Assembly: GCA_946122785.1 (NCBI GenBank)
Contig: CAMGYJ010000009.1
Span: 27,687,633 to 27,751,632 of the forward strand
Direction: 5' to 3'
DNA length: 64,000 nucleotides
Origin: Linum tenue
Taxonomy: Eukaryota > Streptophyta > Magnoliopsida > Malpighiales > Linaceae
Shown here: piece by piece, positions 11,885 to 23,215 of the stretch
Layout of the letters: each line of letters opens with the position of its first letter
Numbering within the stretch: position 1 is the first letter of the stretch
Made by a program: the position numbers and the translations under genes
Notes under the pieces: generated by a model
The model's database searches: none
The model's input: only the letters and a program-made list of their open reading frames with translations
What the model was told of the DNA's origin: nothing

Positions 11885-12260
11885 AACTAAGTCTTGGAAA
11901 CAACCCGACACAACGGGGTGCCAAACGACCGGCTACCAAATAGGAGGCCATCAAAAAAGCTAAGTCTTGGAAACAAGGCCACACAATGGGGTGCCAAACG
12001 GCCGGGTACCAAGCCGGATACCAAATAGGAGGCCATCCAAAAGTTAAGTCTTGGAAACAAGGCGACACAACGGGGTGCCAAACGGCCGGGTACCAAGCCT
12101 ATACCAAATAGGAGGCCATCCAAAAGCTAAGTCTTGGAAACAAGGCGACACAACGGAGTGCCAAACGACCGGGTACCAAGCCTATACCAAATAAGAGGCC
12201 ATCCAAAAGCTAAGTCTTGGAAACAAGGCGACACAACGACCGGGTACCAAGTAAGGGGGG
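11885..12260 (+). repeat. Minisatellite inside the LTR of element B
   Basis: About five imperfect tandem units of 70-86 bp, each beginning AAGTCTTGGAAACAA and containing a GACACAACGGGGTGCCAAACG block, then CCGGGTACCAAG and ATAGGAGGCCATC. The right LTR (16560-16745) carries fewer units, so copy number has changed since insertion or the truncation removed some. Confidence 0.8.
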
Positions 12261-13270
12261 TCAACAACGCGGTATCAAGACGGCAAAACAGATCTTGGTA
12301 CTTTGACATAGAATTTGGCTAAGTATGAAGCAAAAGGGGTATCAAGCCGACAAGGCAGACTTGATACCAAAAGATATGAAAAATGGCTAAGTATGGGGCC
12401 AAGAGGGTACCATGTCGGCAAGGCGGGCTTGGTACCAAGACATGGAATTTGGCCATCGGTACCAAGACCTCTACCAAGCCGGCAAGACAGGCTTGGCAGC
12501 CAAGCAAGGCGACAGGGTACCATGACCCCAAGGGGGTATCAAGCCGACAAGACATACTTGATAGCCAGACATCACTGTATCAAGCCAACAAAGACAAGAA
12601 ATTCGACCAAGGCATGGTGGCTAACTGAGGTAGCCATCCAACTAGTTACCAAACAACCATGGATGGATCGGCCAGGATGCAAAATTGAGCCCTTATGGGG
12701 CCATATGGAAACAAATTCCCAAGACGGGCTTGGTAGCACCTTAACGGGGTACCAAACCGGCAGGGTGCAACTTACCAACTTGACGAGGCTACAAAAACTA
12801 AGTATGGAGACCAAGCCACCAGGGCTAGCTTGGTATCAAGGGGTGTCAAGTTGATTACATGGGTTTGGTGGCGTGCCAGAAGGTATTAAGCCGATGAGAC
12901 GGCTTGGTAACAACCAACAAGTTAATGAGGTGGTATTGGTGTCATGAGGTGGTAGCGGTCTCAAGACGACAAGAGTGGGGAGTCATCAAGCTGCCAAGGG
13001 TGTGGTCGAGACTTTATCATGGAGGCAAGGTTGAGGGCTTCAACCTTATCCAGTCAAGACAAGGCGACAAGACCAACACGTTGGGCGTCGAGGGCATCAA
13101 ATACCAACCAGTCAACAAGATGGGTCAAGGAACTCCAAGGCAATGGAGATGAAGACCAAGACAACGGTTACCAATTGGAAATCAAGGCAACGAAAAAGGG
13201 TCCCTAAGGCGGTTGGAGCAACAAGCCGGCTAAGAGTTACCAAGGCGGTTACCAAGGCAATTACTCCTAG
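12261..13270 (+). repeat. GGTACCAAG-rich part of LTR B
   Basis: Non-coding; built from diverged short words (TACCAAG, GCCGACAAGGC, GGTATCAAG) that look like older, decayed relatives of the upstream minisatellite. ORFs here are by-products of the repeat. Confidence 0.5.
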
Positions 13271-13285
13271 TGGCTATAAATAGGA
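13270..13285 (+). promoter_or_regulatory. TATA box of LTR B
   Basis: CTATAAATAG stands in LTR sequence about 330 bases before the predicted primer-binding site, where the U3 promoter of an LTR is expected. Confidence 0.5.
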
Positions 13286-13573
13286 GAAACGAAGACGGGA
13301 AAAGGATTCCACAACCAACCATTTGACACACTATGTCAAACTTTTATCCTTTCTCTGCAAATTAGCCATAGCCCTTAGTTTTCAGAGCTCTCACTGAACC
13401 TCCATAGGAGTAGAGTAACGCAACTTAGATTACTCCCAAAAACCATCAAAAGCATCAAACACCCTCGTTCGAACATTGTTCGGAGAGGAGTGAACCGTAT
13501 AATTATCGTTGTTCAAGAAGTCAAAGGTGCATTCATTATGTTCAAACACTAGTTTTTCCTCGCCGGAAAACAA

Positions 13574-13594
13574 ATTGGCACACCTAGTGGAACA
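13574..13594 (+). other. Primer-binding-site-like sequence of element B
   Basis: TTGGCACACCTAGTGGAAC resembles the TTGGCGCCCACCGTGGGGC class used by many plant Gypsy-related elements and lies just inside the presumed LTR edge. The match is partial. Confidence 0.4.
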
Positions 13595-13608
13595 CTGTGT
13601 GTTTGATT

Positions 13609-15682
13609 TGATGGCTCCACGACTGAGAGAACAAGAAGGTGATCTTTCACCTGGGTTTGTAAAAGAGCTAGTGCCCAGTTATTATCTTGGTCAATTAGCA
13701 AAAAGTGACGCCGGAAACAATGGTGGGGTAAGAGGCCAACCATCACCGGCGCCATGTTTGGGTGTAACCGCCACCACCTTGTCTCTCCACAAGTCACTGC
13801 TGGTAGAAATAAAATTAATGGAGGAGGCTATGGTGGGATACACCAAACAAATGGTATCTCAACTTGATTTTTTCCATACTCGCATAAATCGACGTTTGGA
13901 TCAACTGGATGAGATTCGCGAGATAAATAAAAATAATTTTAAGGACTTTTGTCAACTTTCGATAAAACCAGTGTTGAGATCGAAAGTTTTGGCAAAATAT
14001 GGTGTAGATCCACCGTCAAACATTGCTACTGGGTATACGAGTAATCTAGACTCCGGTGGCCAGACTACTCAGCCACGGTCAGAGAACTCATCGTCTCCGA
14101 TGGAAATTCAACTATCTCTTCAACATAGTGGTTGTGGCAAGAATCACGCTCCCATGTTCACCACTCATGTAAAGCAACCGCCTGTGCCGATAGTTACTCA
14201 TAAAACTGGCTCAGAGGCTAGACCATGCTTGAATGTGAGAGTTGGTGGAGGGTTAAGAGCTGATGTGCTACCACAAGCTTGCCCAACCTCGTTGCCATCT
14301 ATGCTCGAGCGACCTGGTGGATGCAAATCGCCAGGGGGCATGCATAGGGCCATGGAAGTCTATCTAACAAGGTGAAGTGTCAGGCTGGGGAACACGTTGA
14401 TGTCAAGAAAATCGAACAAAAGGGTGTGTCCAACAGAATACCATGTTTATTGTCTAAGGATTACATGAGGGACATGTCATCAACCACAAGCAGTGGGTTG
14501 ACAGTTGTGTCCAAGAAGCCATTTCAATCCAAAACCACATGTGCTGCTAGTAAGAATGTTAGCGTGGCTAAGGGGGGTAAGGGGGACATGTCTCCATCTC
14601 CATGCAGTGGACAGGGGGGCATGTCATCAAACATGATGAATGGAGTGAGTGGCAAGTCTAAGCGGGTGTTGGACACCCATGCCACCCATGATTTTCATAA
14701 CTTTGACAGGGTGTCAAAGAGTGCACAAGGAGGCAAGGCCCCTTGTAGCATGCCACCCATGAAGGGTCGACAAGGGGGCATATCATCAACCACAAACAAT
14801 AGAAAGATACACATGCTCAAGAAGCCACAACAAACCCAAGCCACACATGCTTGTAGTAAGAATGGTATTGTAGTTAAGTCTGGCAAGGGGGGCACGTCAA
14901 CAACCATGAATAATGGTATGGGGGGCATGTCTCCAACCAGTGGACAGGGGGGCATGTCACCGACCATGAAGAAACAAGTAGGAGAAAATTATAGGAGTGT
15001 TCATCACACCCAACCCACTCAAAAAATTTCTACGTATGAGATGGTGTTAAGGGATTGGTGAGGAAGCAAGTCCATGCCTAAAGCCCCCCATTGCATGCCA
15101 AACTTGAATGGCAAACAAGAAGGTATGAACAAAACTTCTCGACACACACCAACCAATCATGGTCCTATAAAGAATCAAGGGTTGTTATGTGTTAAGTGTA
15201 AAAACCATGAAGACATGGGTTTTAGAAAGAGTCAAGTTAGCCACAAGGTTGGTCGTCAACTCTGTAAGTCCAAACACCCGTCTTCTCAACCATATGGGAA
15301 GAGTAAGCATGTGCCTAGTTGGGGTAAAATAAGACAGATGACAACTCTCGGCCCCTTTGATGAATCGAAGGTGTTGAAAATGTCTAGTGCACCACCCGGG
15401 ACAAGGCAAACACATCGGGTTCAACATCAACCCAACATGTCTAGTAAGGTGGCCAAGGCAGTGGATCTTGGGACTCCTTGCAAGCCCACTAAGACAGAGC
15501 AAGTTGAGAGGGTGACATCCATTGTTAAGTCAGAAAATTTGAAACCAACACCAAATGAGTTGTTTCCCCTAACGGAGGGAAGACAAGTAGTGTATGGATG
15601 GTTGGTCTGGTTTAACTCATGGACTTGGCAGTGGCTGTACACCTTTGGCACGTTGGTGGGTGCCAAAGGGCATGGATATTAA
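13609..15682 (+). pseudogene. Unrecognised gag-position ORF of element B
   Basis: It starts at MAPRLREQEG and runs to 14375, changes frame near 14372, and continues to 15682 with one stop at 15059-15061; about 690 codons in all. I do not recognise a conserved gag domain. Visible features are a helical, charged segment (LVEIKLMEEAMVGYTKQM to EINKNNFKDF) that could form a coiled coil; a repeated Gly-Met-Ser-Pro region (GGMSP, GQGGMS; about 14580-14970); and a short CVKCKNH motif near 15193. The last third has homologues in repeats R1-R3 (for example 59332-59844). By position it would be the structural protein of a non-autonomous retroelement; that is inference. Confidence 0.5.
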
Positions 15683-16335
15683 TGACGCTTGTCACTCTCT
15701 TCTATATTAAAATAAATAAATATAATATTAGTAAAAAAGAAGAGAAAAGAAAAATCAAAAGCCAATCATGGCTAAAATATACGAGGTCGAAGTGTCAAGT
15801 TTTAGTTAGATTTGTGATGTGAGGACCTGGTCATAACTGATAAGCCACACTCATGTGGTGGATGGATCCATGTCATTTACATGGCATGAGCAGGTGATTC
15901 GCTGTCGGTGTAGACCCTTTATTTTCCAGGCCACCCGTCCAAGGAGGCCTGCTTGTCGTAAGAGGATGAGATGCTACATGATCGATTAATCAATGGCAAG
16001 TATCTCAAACCTTATTTCCCTTCTCTTTGGGACGTGGGGTGTCAAGGGGTTCAATGTTGGGCGGCCACCATGGTGGTCGGCATGCCAAGCCTCCCGTACC
16101 CTAAGACATGGCATGATACCCTCGTGATAAAGCATGGCTTGAGTAGCTAGCCATGACATGGAAAGGAAATTGAGCTAGTTAAGTTTTACGTCCTTTTGTC
16201 GGGTGCATGGCTTTGTAATAAAAGCCAAAATTTAGCTAAGGAAGGTGGTGCCGAGATAAGTATTATTTTTAGGTGGTCAAGTTGAGTTCAACCACTTAGT
16301 GCATAATTCTTATACACTAAGTTGTGGGGGGCATT
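15683..16335 (+). other. 3' internal region of element B
   Basis: No gene. The stretch 15816-16150 is homologous to 49265-49700 and 59830-60260 in repeats R2 and R3 (shared TACATGATCGATTRATCAAT and GTATCTCAARCCTTAT words). It ends in the polypurine tract GTGGGGGGCATT next to the right LTR. Confidence 0.6.
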
Positions 16336-16756
16336 TGTTTACCCATAAAAAAATCAGCTTGTACCACATCGATTAATTACAAGGGAACTAATGGATTTAT
16401 AAGGCCAGCTCAACATTAATGATTAAAAGAGCAGATGGGCCTTGTTGGGTTGGGTTTTTGGGCCTAAGTGGCCAAACCCCTTATTCTCTATACGATGGCC
16501 AACCCGTATCCGTGGCCCCCATAGCCGGACGATGCCTCCACCTCTTGGTATGAAATTTGGCTCCCAAAAAACTAAGTCTTGAAACAAGGCGACACAACGG
16601 GATGCCAAACGACCGGGTACCAAGCAGGTTACCAAATAGGAGGCCATCCAAAAAACTAAATCTTGGAAACAACGAGACACAACGGGGTGCCAAATGACCG
16701 GGTATCAAGCCGGCTACCAAATAGGAGGCCATCAAAAAGCTAAGTGTTGGAAATAG
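16336..16756 (+). repeat. Right LTR of element B (truncated)
   Basis: Matches 4823-4872 plus 11634 onward, including an uninterrupted copy of the site into which the LINE inserted on the left. It is cut at about 16756, where LINE-like sequence begins, so the remainder of the LTR and the right target duplication are missing. Confidence 0.8.
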
Positions 16757-17222
16757 TTGCTATCTGTTTCCCCAACAGTTGGAATTACTGCCCTGCAGCT
16801 GGTTGGGAGGCTGGATTGTCGAGTGTAGTCTCACAGTTCAGGCATCGCAAGCTAGGAAAGCTGATGTGGAATTTGGTGGTCAGTGAAGTGTGGAGGGAAC
16901 GTTGTAGAAGGGTTCATGGCTATCAGCAACTGAAGGTGGAGGAAATTTTGCATAAGATGCAGCAGGTACTTGAATGGAGGCTTGCTGGGAATATTCAATT
17001 GGTTCAGGCGCCACTGCTAAAACGAGACTTTGGTTTCAAAATTAGTTTCCCTTGTAAATTTGTTAGTCTGTAAGTTTGGTGGTCTCACAAATTGGTTGTG
17101 TGCCCCTGTCTTGTAGCTAGTTGTAGTTGTTGAGGTGATTTGTAGGATGCTATCCTATTATGTTGTATGTAGGTACGATTTGTATGGTTCTGCTCTATGT
17201 TGAGCTCTTTGATGAAATAAAA
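16757..17222 (+). pseudogene. LINE ORF2 3'-terminal fragment
   Basis: The frame ending at 17073 contains KLGKLMWNLVVSEVWRERCRR, typical of the C-terminus of a plant LINE ORF2 after zf-RVT. A 3' untranslated tail follows, ending near GATGAAATAAAATTGC. It is 5'-truncated and of a different subfamily from the LINE at 4873. Confidence 0.55.
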
Positions 17223-17619
17223 TTGCTTTTCATAAGAACATAAATTAAGTAGAGCTGTACAAGATTTGTTATGCAATAATATCCTATACAATCTTGGTGT
17301 TTAGAATGCAATAATTATTTTGCACAATATACATCAATCAATTACTCATTATATTTGGAGTAACCTTTAAATAAAAATAAAAAATCTCTATATGTTTGGA
17401 CTAACCCTTAGCCAAGACGACCAAATTTAATTATGTTATGCAATATCCATGACAAATTTCTAATCCATATGAATGTTTTGTCCTTAGAACAATAAATTTG
17501 TAATGGTTGCCATTTCAAATTCAATAAAAATTTAAAAAATCTAATATTATAATAGCGATATAAAACTAAAATTTACCTCACAACAGATTACCTAAATTCT
17601 AAATAGCATTATCAAAAGC
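17223..17619. other. AT-rich intergenic sequence
   Basis: No ORF, repeat boundary or motif that I can support. Confidence 0.5.
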
Positions 17620-17837
17620 ATGATCCAAAGTTTTTTTTTTCGATGGTTAATCAAAATTGCATTTGAAGCCCGGGGAGATGCAACTCGCATCTCCCTCTCA
17701 AAAGATCAACGTTTTTACACTCCAATGAAATCTATAATGGTAACTACACAAACCAAAGAAAATAAAATCTATAAGCCAAGTACATCTTTGGTCATCTTCT
17801 GTAATTCTATAGTACTACTTGAGTATAACTCGAATTC

Positions 17838-20800
17838 CTACAAAATAGTGGTTGAGAGTTGAGTAGGATCTGAAATTCTTTTGGCGCCATAAACCCAAGT
17901 ACATCTCTCCCGCCAAATATAAGCACAGCACATCACCACCCATAACAGCCGCCCAATCTTAGCTGTCGAGCTTGCACCCGACCAACGCTGCACCACCCAA
18001 TTCAACTGAGAGCTCCAATCTGGGAAAAGAGGCCACCTGCAAATCTTCTGTAACACGAACTGGAAAACTTTAGCACTAAAGGAACACAAGGAAAAGAGAT
18101 GGTCTATGCTTTCAAAACCACCAGGGCAAAGAGTGCAACAATTTTCATCTGCCAATCCCCAACTAATAAGATTATCCTTCGTGGTAATTCGATCCAAAAC
18201 CACCAACCAGACCAGCAAACTGTGTTTCGGTATAAAAGGTTTACCCCACAACACAGAACACCACTCAATAGGCGAAGAAGGAGCACGAATGGAATCCCAA
18301 ACAACCTTAACTGAATACTTCATCAATTGCTTACCATCCCAAGTCAGATTACTACCTGCTCCAGTGACATGAGTATGAGCCAGTTCTCTGCATTTAAGCA
18401 CCTTCTTCCATACCCATGAGCTTACTAAGCTTGCAGGAATCTCCCATATGTCATTCCCTTTAATCCTATACTTCTGGATCCAGGCAACCCATAAAGAGCC
18501 AGCCTTAGCAAGTAAATTCCACAGATGCCTCAAAACACAGTCTTTATTCCATGTTTTGAAATCTATGATCCCTAAACCCCCTTCTGCTTTAGGCATAGCA
18601 ACCTTAGACCAGGATACAGGTGCTCTCCTCCTCCCATTCAAACCAACTCCCCACAAGAACTTATTACACACCTCTTCAATGGATTTCAAAACTCTCATTG
18701 GTAAGAGGAAGACTGCCATCTAATACTGAAACACACTGGTGATAACAGAAGAGATTAATTGAATTCTCCCTGCATAGCTAAGAGTCTTGGCTTGGGGAGT
18801 GGTAATCCTCTTAGTGATTCTACTCACCAGAATGCTACAATCCTGAGCTGACAGCCTACCTGAAAGAAGAGGAACTCCAAGGTATCTCACTGGTAGTTCC
18901 CCCAGAGGGAAACCTGTAAGATCTGATATCCACTTCTGCTCTTCCTTAGTAATTCCTGCACAGAACAGTTGGCACTTGGCCAAATTGCACCTCAACCCAG
19001 AAACATGGTAAAATTTGTCAAGCAATCTCTTCACCCCAGCAACTGCCCTGACTGAACCATTAGAAAGTACTAGTAAATCATCCGCAAAGCAAAGGTGTGT
19101 GATTTCAAGACTTTTGCACCTTGGATGATAAGGGATAAGATTCTGTGAGACATCCCTAGCTAGCATACAGGAAAAGACCTCCATGGCAATGGTGAAAAGG
19201 TATGGGGACAATGGATCCCCTTGCCTACTGGGAAATAACCACACAGCCCCCCATTAAAAGCCACACTCAGCATAGGAGTAGTGACACAAGCTTTGATCAA
19301 CTTAATGAAACTCACAGGAATGTTCATAGCCTCCATAACCTTTAATAAAAAATTCCAATCCACAGAATCAAACGCCTTCATCAAGTCAATCTTCAAAATA
19401 CATCTTGATGAGATTGAGGCCCTATGATAATCTTTAACCAGCTCTGTAGCCATAAGTATGTTATCACTGATTAGCCTACCCTTAACAAAGGCAGATTGAC
19501 TAACCCCAATGAGTTTAGGCAACACTGAGGAGAGCCTATTAGCTAACAGTTTTGAGATCCCCTTATAGACAACGTTACAACATGAAATTGGCCTAAAATT
19601 CTGCATTTTATCCACCACTTCAAGCTTAGGAATCAATGCTAAAATAGTAGAGTTTACCTGCCGAGGCATAATGCCAGTCTGAAAGAAACTCAGGACAGTA
19701 TCCTCAACAACTTCACCAACTACATGCCAATCCATTTTGAAGAACTCAGCTGTGTAACCATCTTGCCCTGGTGCCTTGTCATTCCCCATGGCCATAAAGA
19801 CTGCTTTGATTTCTTCTCTGGTAACAGGAGATGATAGTATCTGAGCATCAGCCTCTCCAAGCTTGTGACAAAGTAGATCCTCAAAATAGGATAATGGAGT
19901 ATCCTGAACCAGAGAATCAGCCTTACCTAGCAAACCCTTGTAAAAGTCAACAGCTAACTGCCCCATGGCCTTCACCTCAGTAATCACATTCCACTCCTCT
20001 ATAACCAGCTTTTGAATTGTCTGCCTATGATTCCTGACTTTAACCATACTGTGGAAATATTTAGTATTAGAATCTCCCTCAATAATCCTTCTAACTCTCG
20101 ATTTCTGCCTGTAAAATTGCTCCTCAGCCTTCTGCAACCCTCTACAAATCTCTTCCTGATCCATTACTGCATTAGAAAGGAGAATGGATGGATCAGCAAG
20201 TACAGCCTGCTGCATAGCCTCCAGCTTAGTTTCAGCTTCTTTGACACGACCGGAAATCTCAGAATATTGAGAACGATTTAAACCCTTAAGTTTCAACTTC
20301 AATGCCTTCAACTTCTGATACAACTGAAAGTATGGAACACCCCTAACCTCCAATTGCCACGCTTCCTCCAGCAAACTCTGATACTGAGGATGCTGTCTCC
20401 AGAATGTGAAGAACTTGAATGGCTTTGGCAAAGAGGAAGTCATGGGATCCGTGTGAACAAACAAACCACAATGGTCCGAAACACCAGGGGGCAGTGTCTT
20501 AACCAGGCTATCTTTGAAAACTTCCAACCACTCTTCATTAACCAGAGCTCGATCTATTCTTCTAGCAATAGGATTAACTGATTGCTTGTTCCACCATGTG
20601 TACCAATTTCCAGTAGTGTTATGATCAATCAATCTCATGTCTGTAATCCAATTCCAAAATCATCCATGCTCTGATTCTGAACAGGACTATTTGAAGCTTC
20701 TGAGGCCCCAATGATTGCATTGAAATCACCAATGAAAATACCAGGCTCCTGTGTTACTACATATCTACTTAATACCTCATATAGCTCAACTCTCGCAGCT

Positions 20801-21131
20801 GTTTTGTTTGGACATAGACCACAGTAATCACACATGACTCCTCCCCAGACTGCACTCTCACTTGAATGAAATGCTGACCCATACCAACTTCAACCACTGA
20901 CAAAGCAGGTTTCCAAAATAGCCAAACTCTACCATTATAAGAATATTTATAATTGTTAAGGTGCTTCCAACTACTAAACTGTCTGCTAACTATCTCACCA
21001 GCATTACTCTTCAAAACTCGGGTTTCCAGTATTGCAAAAAAATCTACTCCTAACTGTGCTACTTTCTTATTCACATACCTATGCTTCTCAGAGGAGTTGA
21101 ATCCTCTAAGATTCCACACAAGCAACTTCAT
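17838..21131 (-). pseudogene. LINE ORF2: endonuclease, RT, zf-RVT (broken)
   Basis: Begins MKLLVWNLRGFNSS (AP-like endonuclease), with FIGDFNAIIG, then an RT domain. Visible are GNDKAPGQDGY, LIPKLEVVDKMQNFRPISCC, SQSAFVKGRLISDNIL, DLMKAFDSVDW, RQGDPLSPYLF and the catalytic FADD box. A zf-RVT domain follows (PFIPKHSLLVWLVVLDRI, CTLCPGGFESIDHLFSLC). Three frameshifts (near 20800, 20637 and 19240) and one TAG (18720-18722, at the position of a usual Trp) inactivate it. No RNase H domain follows, unlike the LINE at 4873. Confidence 0.88.
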
Positions 21132-22324
21132 GTCTTCTTCTTCCTACCTCCCTTCTTCTTGGGAGATATAGGGACAATCAAGCCATAACTCTTCTCATTC
21201 AGAGGTACCCTAGCACGAACTGCAGAATCAGGTATACGCAACTCCCCACTCTGCACAGGACGATTCATTTGCACAGCCTTCCCTTTTTTGCCCACCAATT
21301 GAAAACCCTCCTCATCCACTAAAGCTGAAGCAGCCCCTGAATTCTTACTCTCCAATACCCTTCCTACAACAATAGGGGTTGTACTCGCAGAAGCATTAGA
21401 CGCCTCTCCCACTGCTAGTGTCCCACCCAGTGAAGCATTCTCAGTAACACACTTCCCTCCTACTGCCCCCTCACCTGATCCCTCAGCTGCTATCATAGGA
21501 CCAGGTCCCTCAATTGCATTCTGAGAACCAGATGCACCAATCAACAAACGTGCAGGAGCAACAGGACTTGCCACCCCTCCAGAAACCATATCATTAGCCT
21601 TACTCGCAGATACAACTTCCCGACATTTAACTCCCTCTCCACTTTTATGCCCAAATTCCACACACTTCTCACAGCGATGAGGAGCATGTAGATAATGAAC
21701 AAACAATGTAATGCCAGCTTCCCCCTCAGGACGAATCCTAATCTCAGCCGGGAAAGAGGAGTCAGCAGCCATCTCAATACAAAGTTTAGCAGTCCCCATA
21801 TGAGTCCCTAACTTCGTCGACTGATCCATCCAAAGCGGCGCACCAAGCATACTAGCCACCCTGCTCAATCCTTCTTCCGTCATGTACTCCAATGGCAACT
21901 CCCTAATCCGCACCCAAATTGGCAACCGAGAACATCCCAACTGAAGCGATTGAATGCCTGGAACCCACTTTCTCAGGAAAAGCGGCACATTCTCGCAGTG
22001 CCATGGCCCATTTTCAAACACCCAGGTACTCGTCTCCACACACTCTAATTGGAACAGAAACATATTCACCCCAAATACCGACACGAACACTCGACCATCT
22101 CTTCCCCAGTAATGTTGAGCCCAGCGACGGATCGTTGCAATCGGAGGAGCCTTAGAGAGAAATTGACCGACCAACGCATTCCTCCACCTGACTGCTCCCT
22201 CGTCTCGAACCGATCAAGGGATTATCAGCTCCCCATCGACTAGCGCAGGTGCCACATATCGAAGAAGATTCCCATCGCCAACTCCAAAAAGCTGAGCCCA
22301 ATTCGCAGGTTCCGGCGCGGCCAT
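21128..22324 (-). pseudogene. LINE ORF1 (DUF4283-type), one nonsense codon
   Basis: Starts MAAPEPANWAQLFG at 22324 and is open except for one TGA at about 22214-22216, just before RWRNALVGQFLSKAPP, the DUF4283 core. It continues with FENGPWHCENVPLFLRKW and MLGAPLWMDQSTKLGTHMGT, then a zinc-knuckle-like CEKCVEFGHKSGEGVKC. The remainder is Gly/Ala/Ser-rich and ends in a basic KKKGGRKKK tail suited to nucleic-acid binding. ORF1 binds element RNA. The stop codon overlaps the ATG of ORF2 (ATGA), suggesting termination-reinitiation. Confidence 0.85.
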
Positions 22325-22505
22325 GCCGCTACTATCGCCGTCACCAGCTAGGTCAGAGAAGAGGGAGAAGAGAGAGAAAACTTTAATGTTAAAATGCTAT
22401 GATCCAAAGTTAATGTATAAGGATAAAAAGAATATTCCAAACATGCATTCAAATAAGAGGAAACAAACTGTTATGGAAATAAAAATGAAAATAAACCGTT
22501 GTCAT

Positions 22506-23215
22506 TTTTTTTTCTCAGAACCTAAGTTTTAGCTTTATTAAGAAGAAATCGATGTTACATCGTCATTAACAAGCTGATCTAACAGATTCAGCGGTGGCAT
22601 ATCAAATCATACATCCGCTATGTCTCATCTCGCCTTCGTGTGAGCCATAATAAGTGCCGCCTCATTGGCATCTCTACTAGCATACTACACTCGCCAGTCA
22701 CCAGTCGCCGCCTCCAGCCTCCCTATATTCCTGAGTACAATCCCCATCTCCGTTAGGACTTCTGCCACTTCCAGCTTATCACCACTTTTAGACAGTCTGT
22801 TTCCACAATGGGCAAAGCTACCTGATGTTGTTGAGCCAATTGGAAGCCAAACTCTACCGCCAAAGCCTCTCCCAATGTTGGGTCGTGGATTCCTCTTAAC
22901 CTCTTCACCACTACCAATATGAACTCCATTATGATCCCTTGCTACCACTCCCAGCCCTACTCCTTCGTCGTCCATTCCCGCATCTGTATTAAATTTAACC
23001 TTCCCCGGCGGTTGCCTCGACAAGGAGTGACTTACAAATTGAGATGGCGAATGATTATGATTTTGCTGCTGGTGGCGATATTTATCAAGGTAGGATTGCG
23101 CTCTTGGTACTATGTCAACTTCATCCATCTTTTTCCTATTGAAAAGGTGGGTGGTTAGTTCCCTCCATAAAGTCCACAATAGAACAATCCATTATTCAAT
23201 ATTCATGCTCATTTT
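22506..23215 (-). pseudogene. LINE 3' fragment with RNase H domain
   Basis: The left end is a poly(T) run at about 22506-22515 (poly(A) in reverse). The minus-strand frame 23179-22685 reads WTLWRELTTHLFNRKK, then PPGKVKFNTDAGMDDEGVG and GVVARDHNGVHIG, the N-terminal part of the RNase H (RVT_3) domain of plant LINEs, with the first catalytic Asp in FNTDAG. Its later part is interrupted. I could not fix its target duplication. Confidence 0.7.

Larger units (their letters stand above)
4823..13560 (+). repeat. Left LTR of element B (interrupted by a LINE)
   Basis: LTR sequence occupies 4823-4872 and 11634 to about 13560, roughly 2 kb. It contains a degenerate minisatellite (11885-12260), many GGTACCAAG-type words, and near its end a TATA box (CTATAAATAG, about 13273) suitable for retroelement transcription. 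The exact 3' edge of the LTR is not fixed, because the right copy is truncated before that point. Confidence 0.65.
4823..16756 (+). mobile_element. Element B: long-LTR, pol-less retrotransposon
   Basis: Two direct repeats start TGTTTACCCATAAAAAAATC, at 4823 and 16336; the second is preceded by a polypurine tract (GTGGGGGGCATT). The left LTR is split by a LINE at 4873-11618 and resumes at 11634. A primer-binding-like sequence (TTGGCACACCTAGTGGAAC, about 13576) follows the LTR. The interior codes only for an unrecognised gag-position ORF; no protease, RT or integrase is seen. This fits a large retrotransposon derivative (LARD) that must borrow enzymes. The right LTR is cut at about 16756. Confidence 0.7.
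17631..22398 (-). mobile_element. Full-length LINE, minus strand
   Basis: The left end is a poly(T) run (17631-17640), the poly(A) tail in reverse. Both sides carry ATGATCCAAAG (17620-17630 and 22399-22409), an 11-bp target duplication. It has two ORFs in the usual order (ORF1 22324-21128, ORF2 21131-17838) joined by an ATGA overlap. It is 4.8 kb, with a 5' end about 75 bases before ORF1. Confidence 0.9.

Noticed and set aside
11684..12523. Many ORFs on both strands rich in repeated residues (for example GTPLCR, VSRL)
   Set aside because: By-products of the minisatellite and GGTACCAAG words in the LTR of element B.
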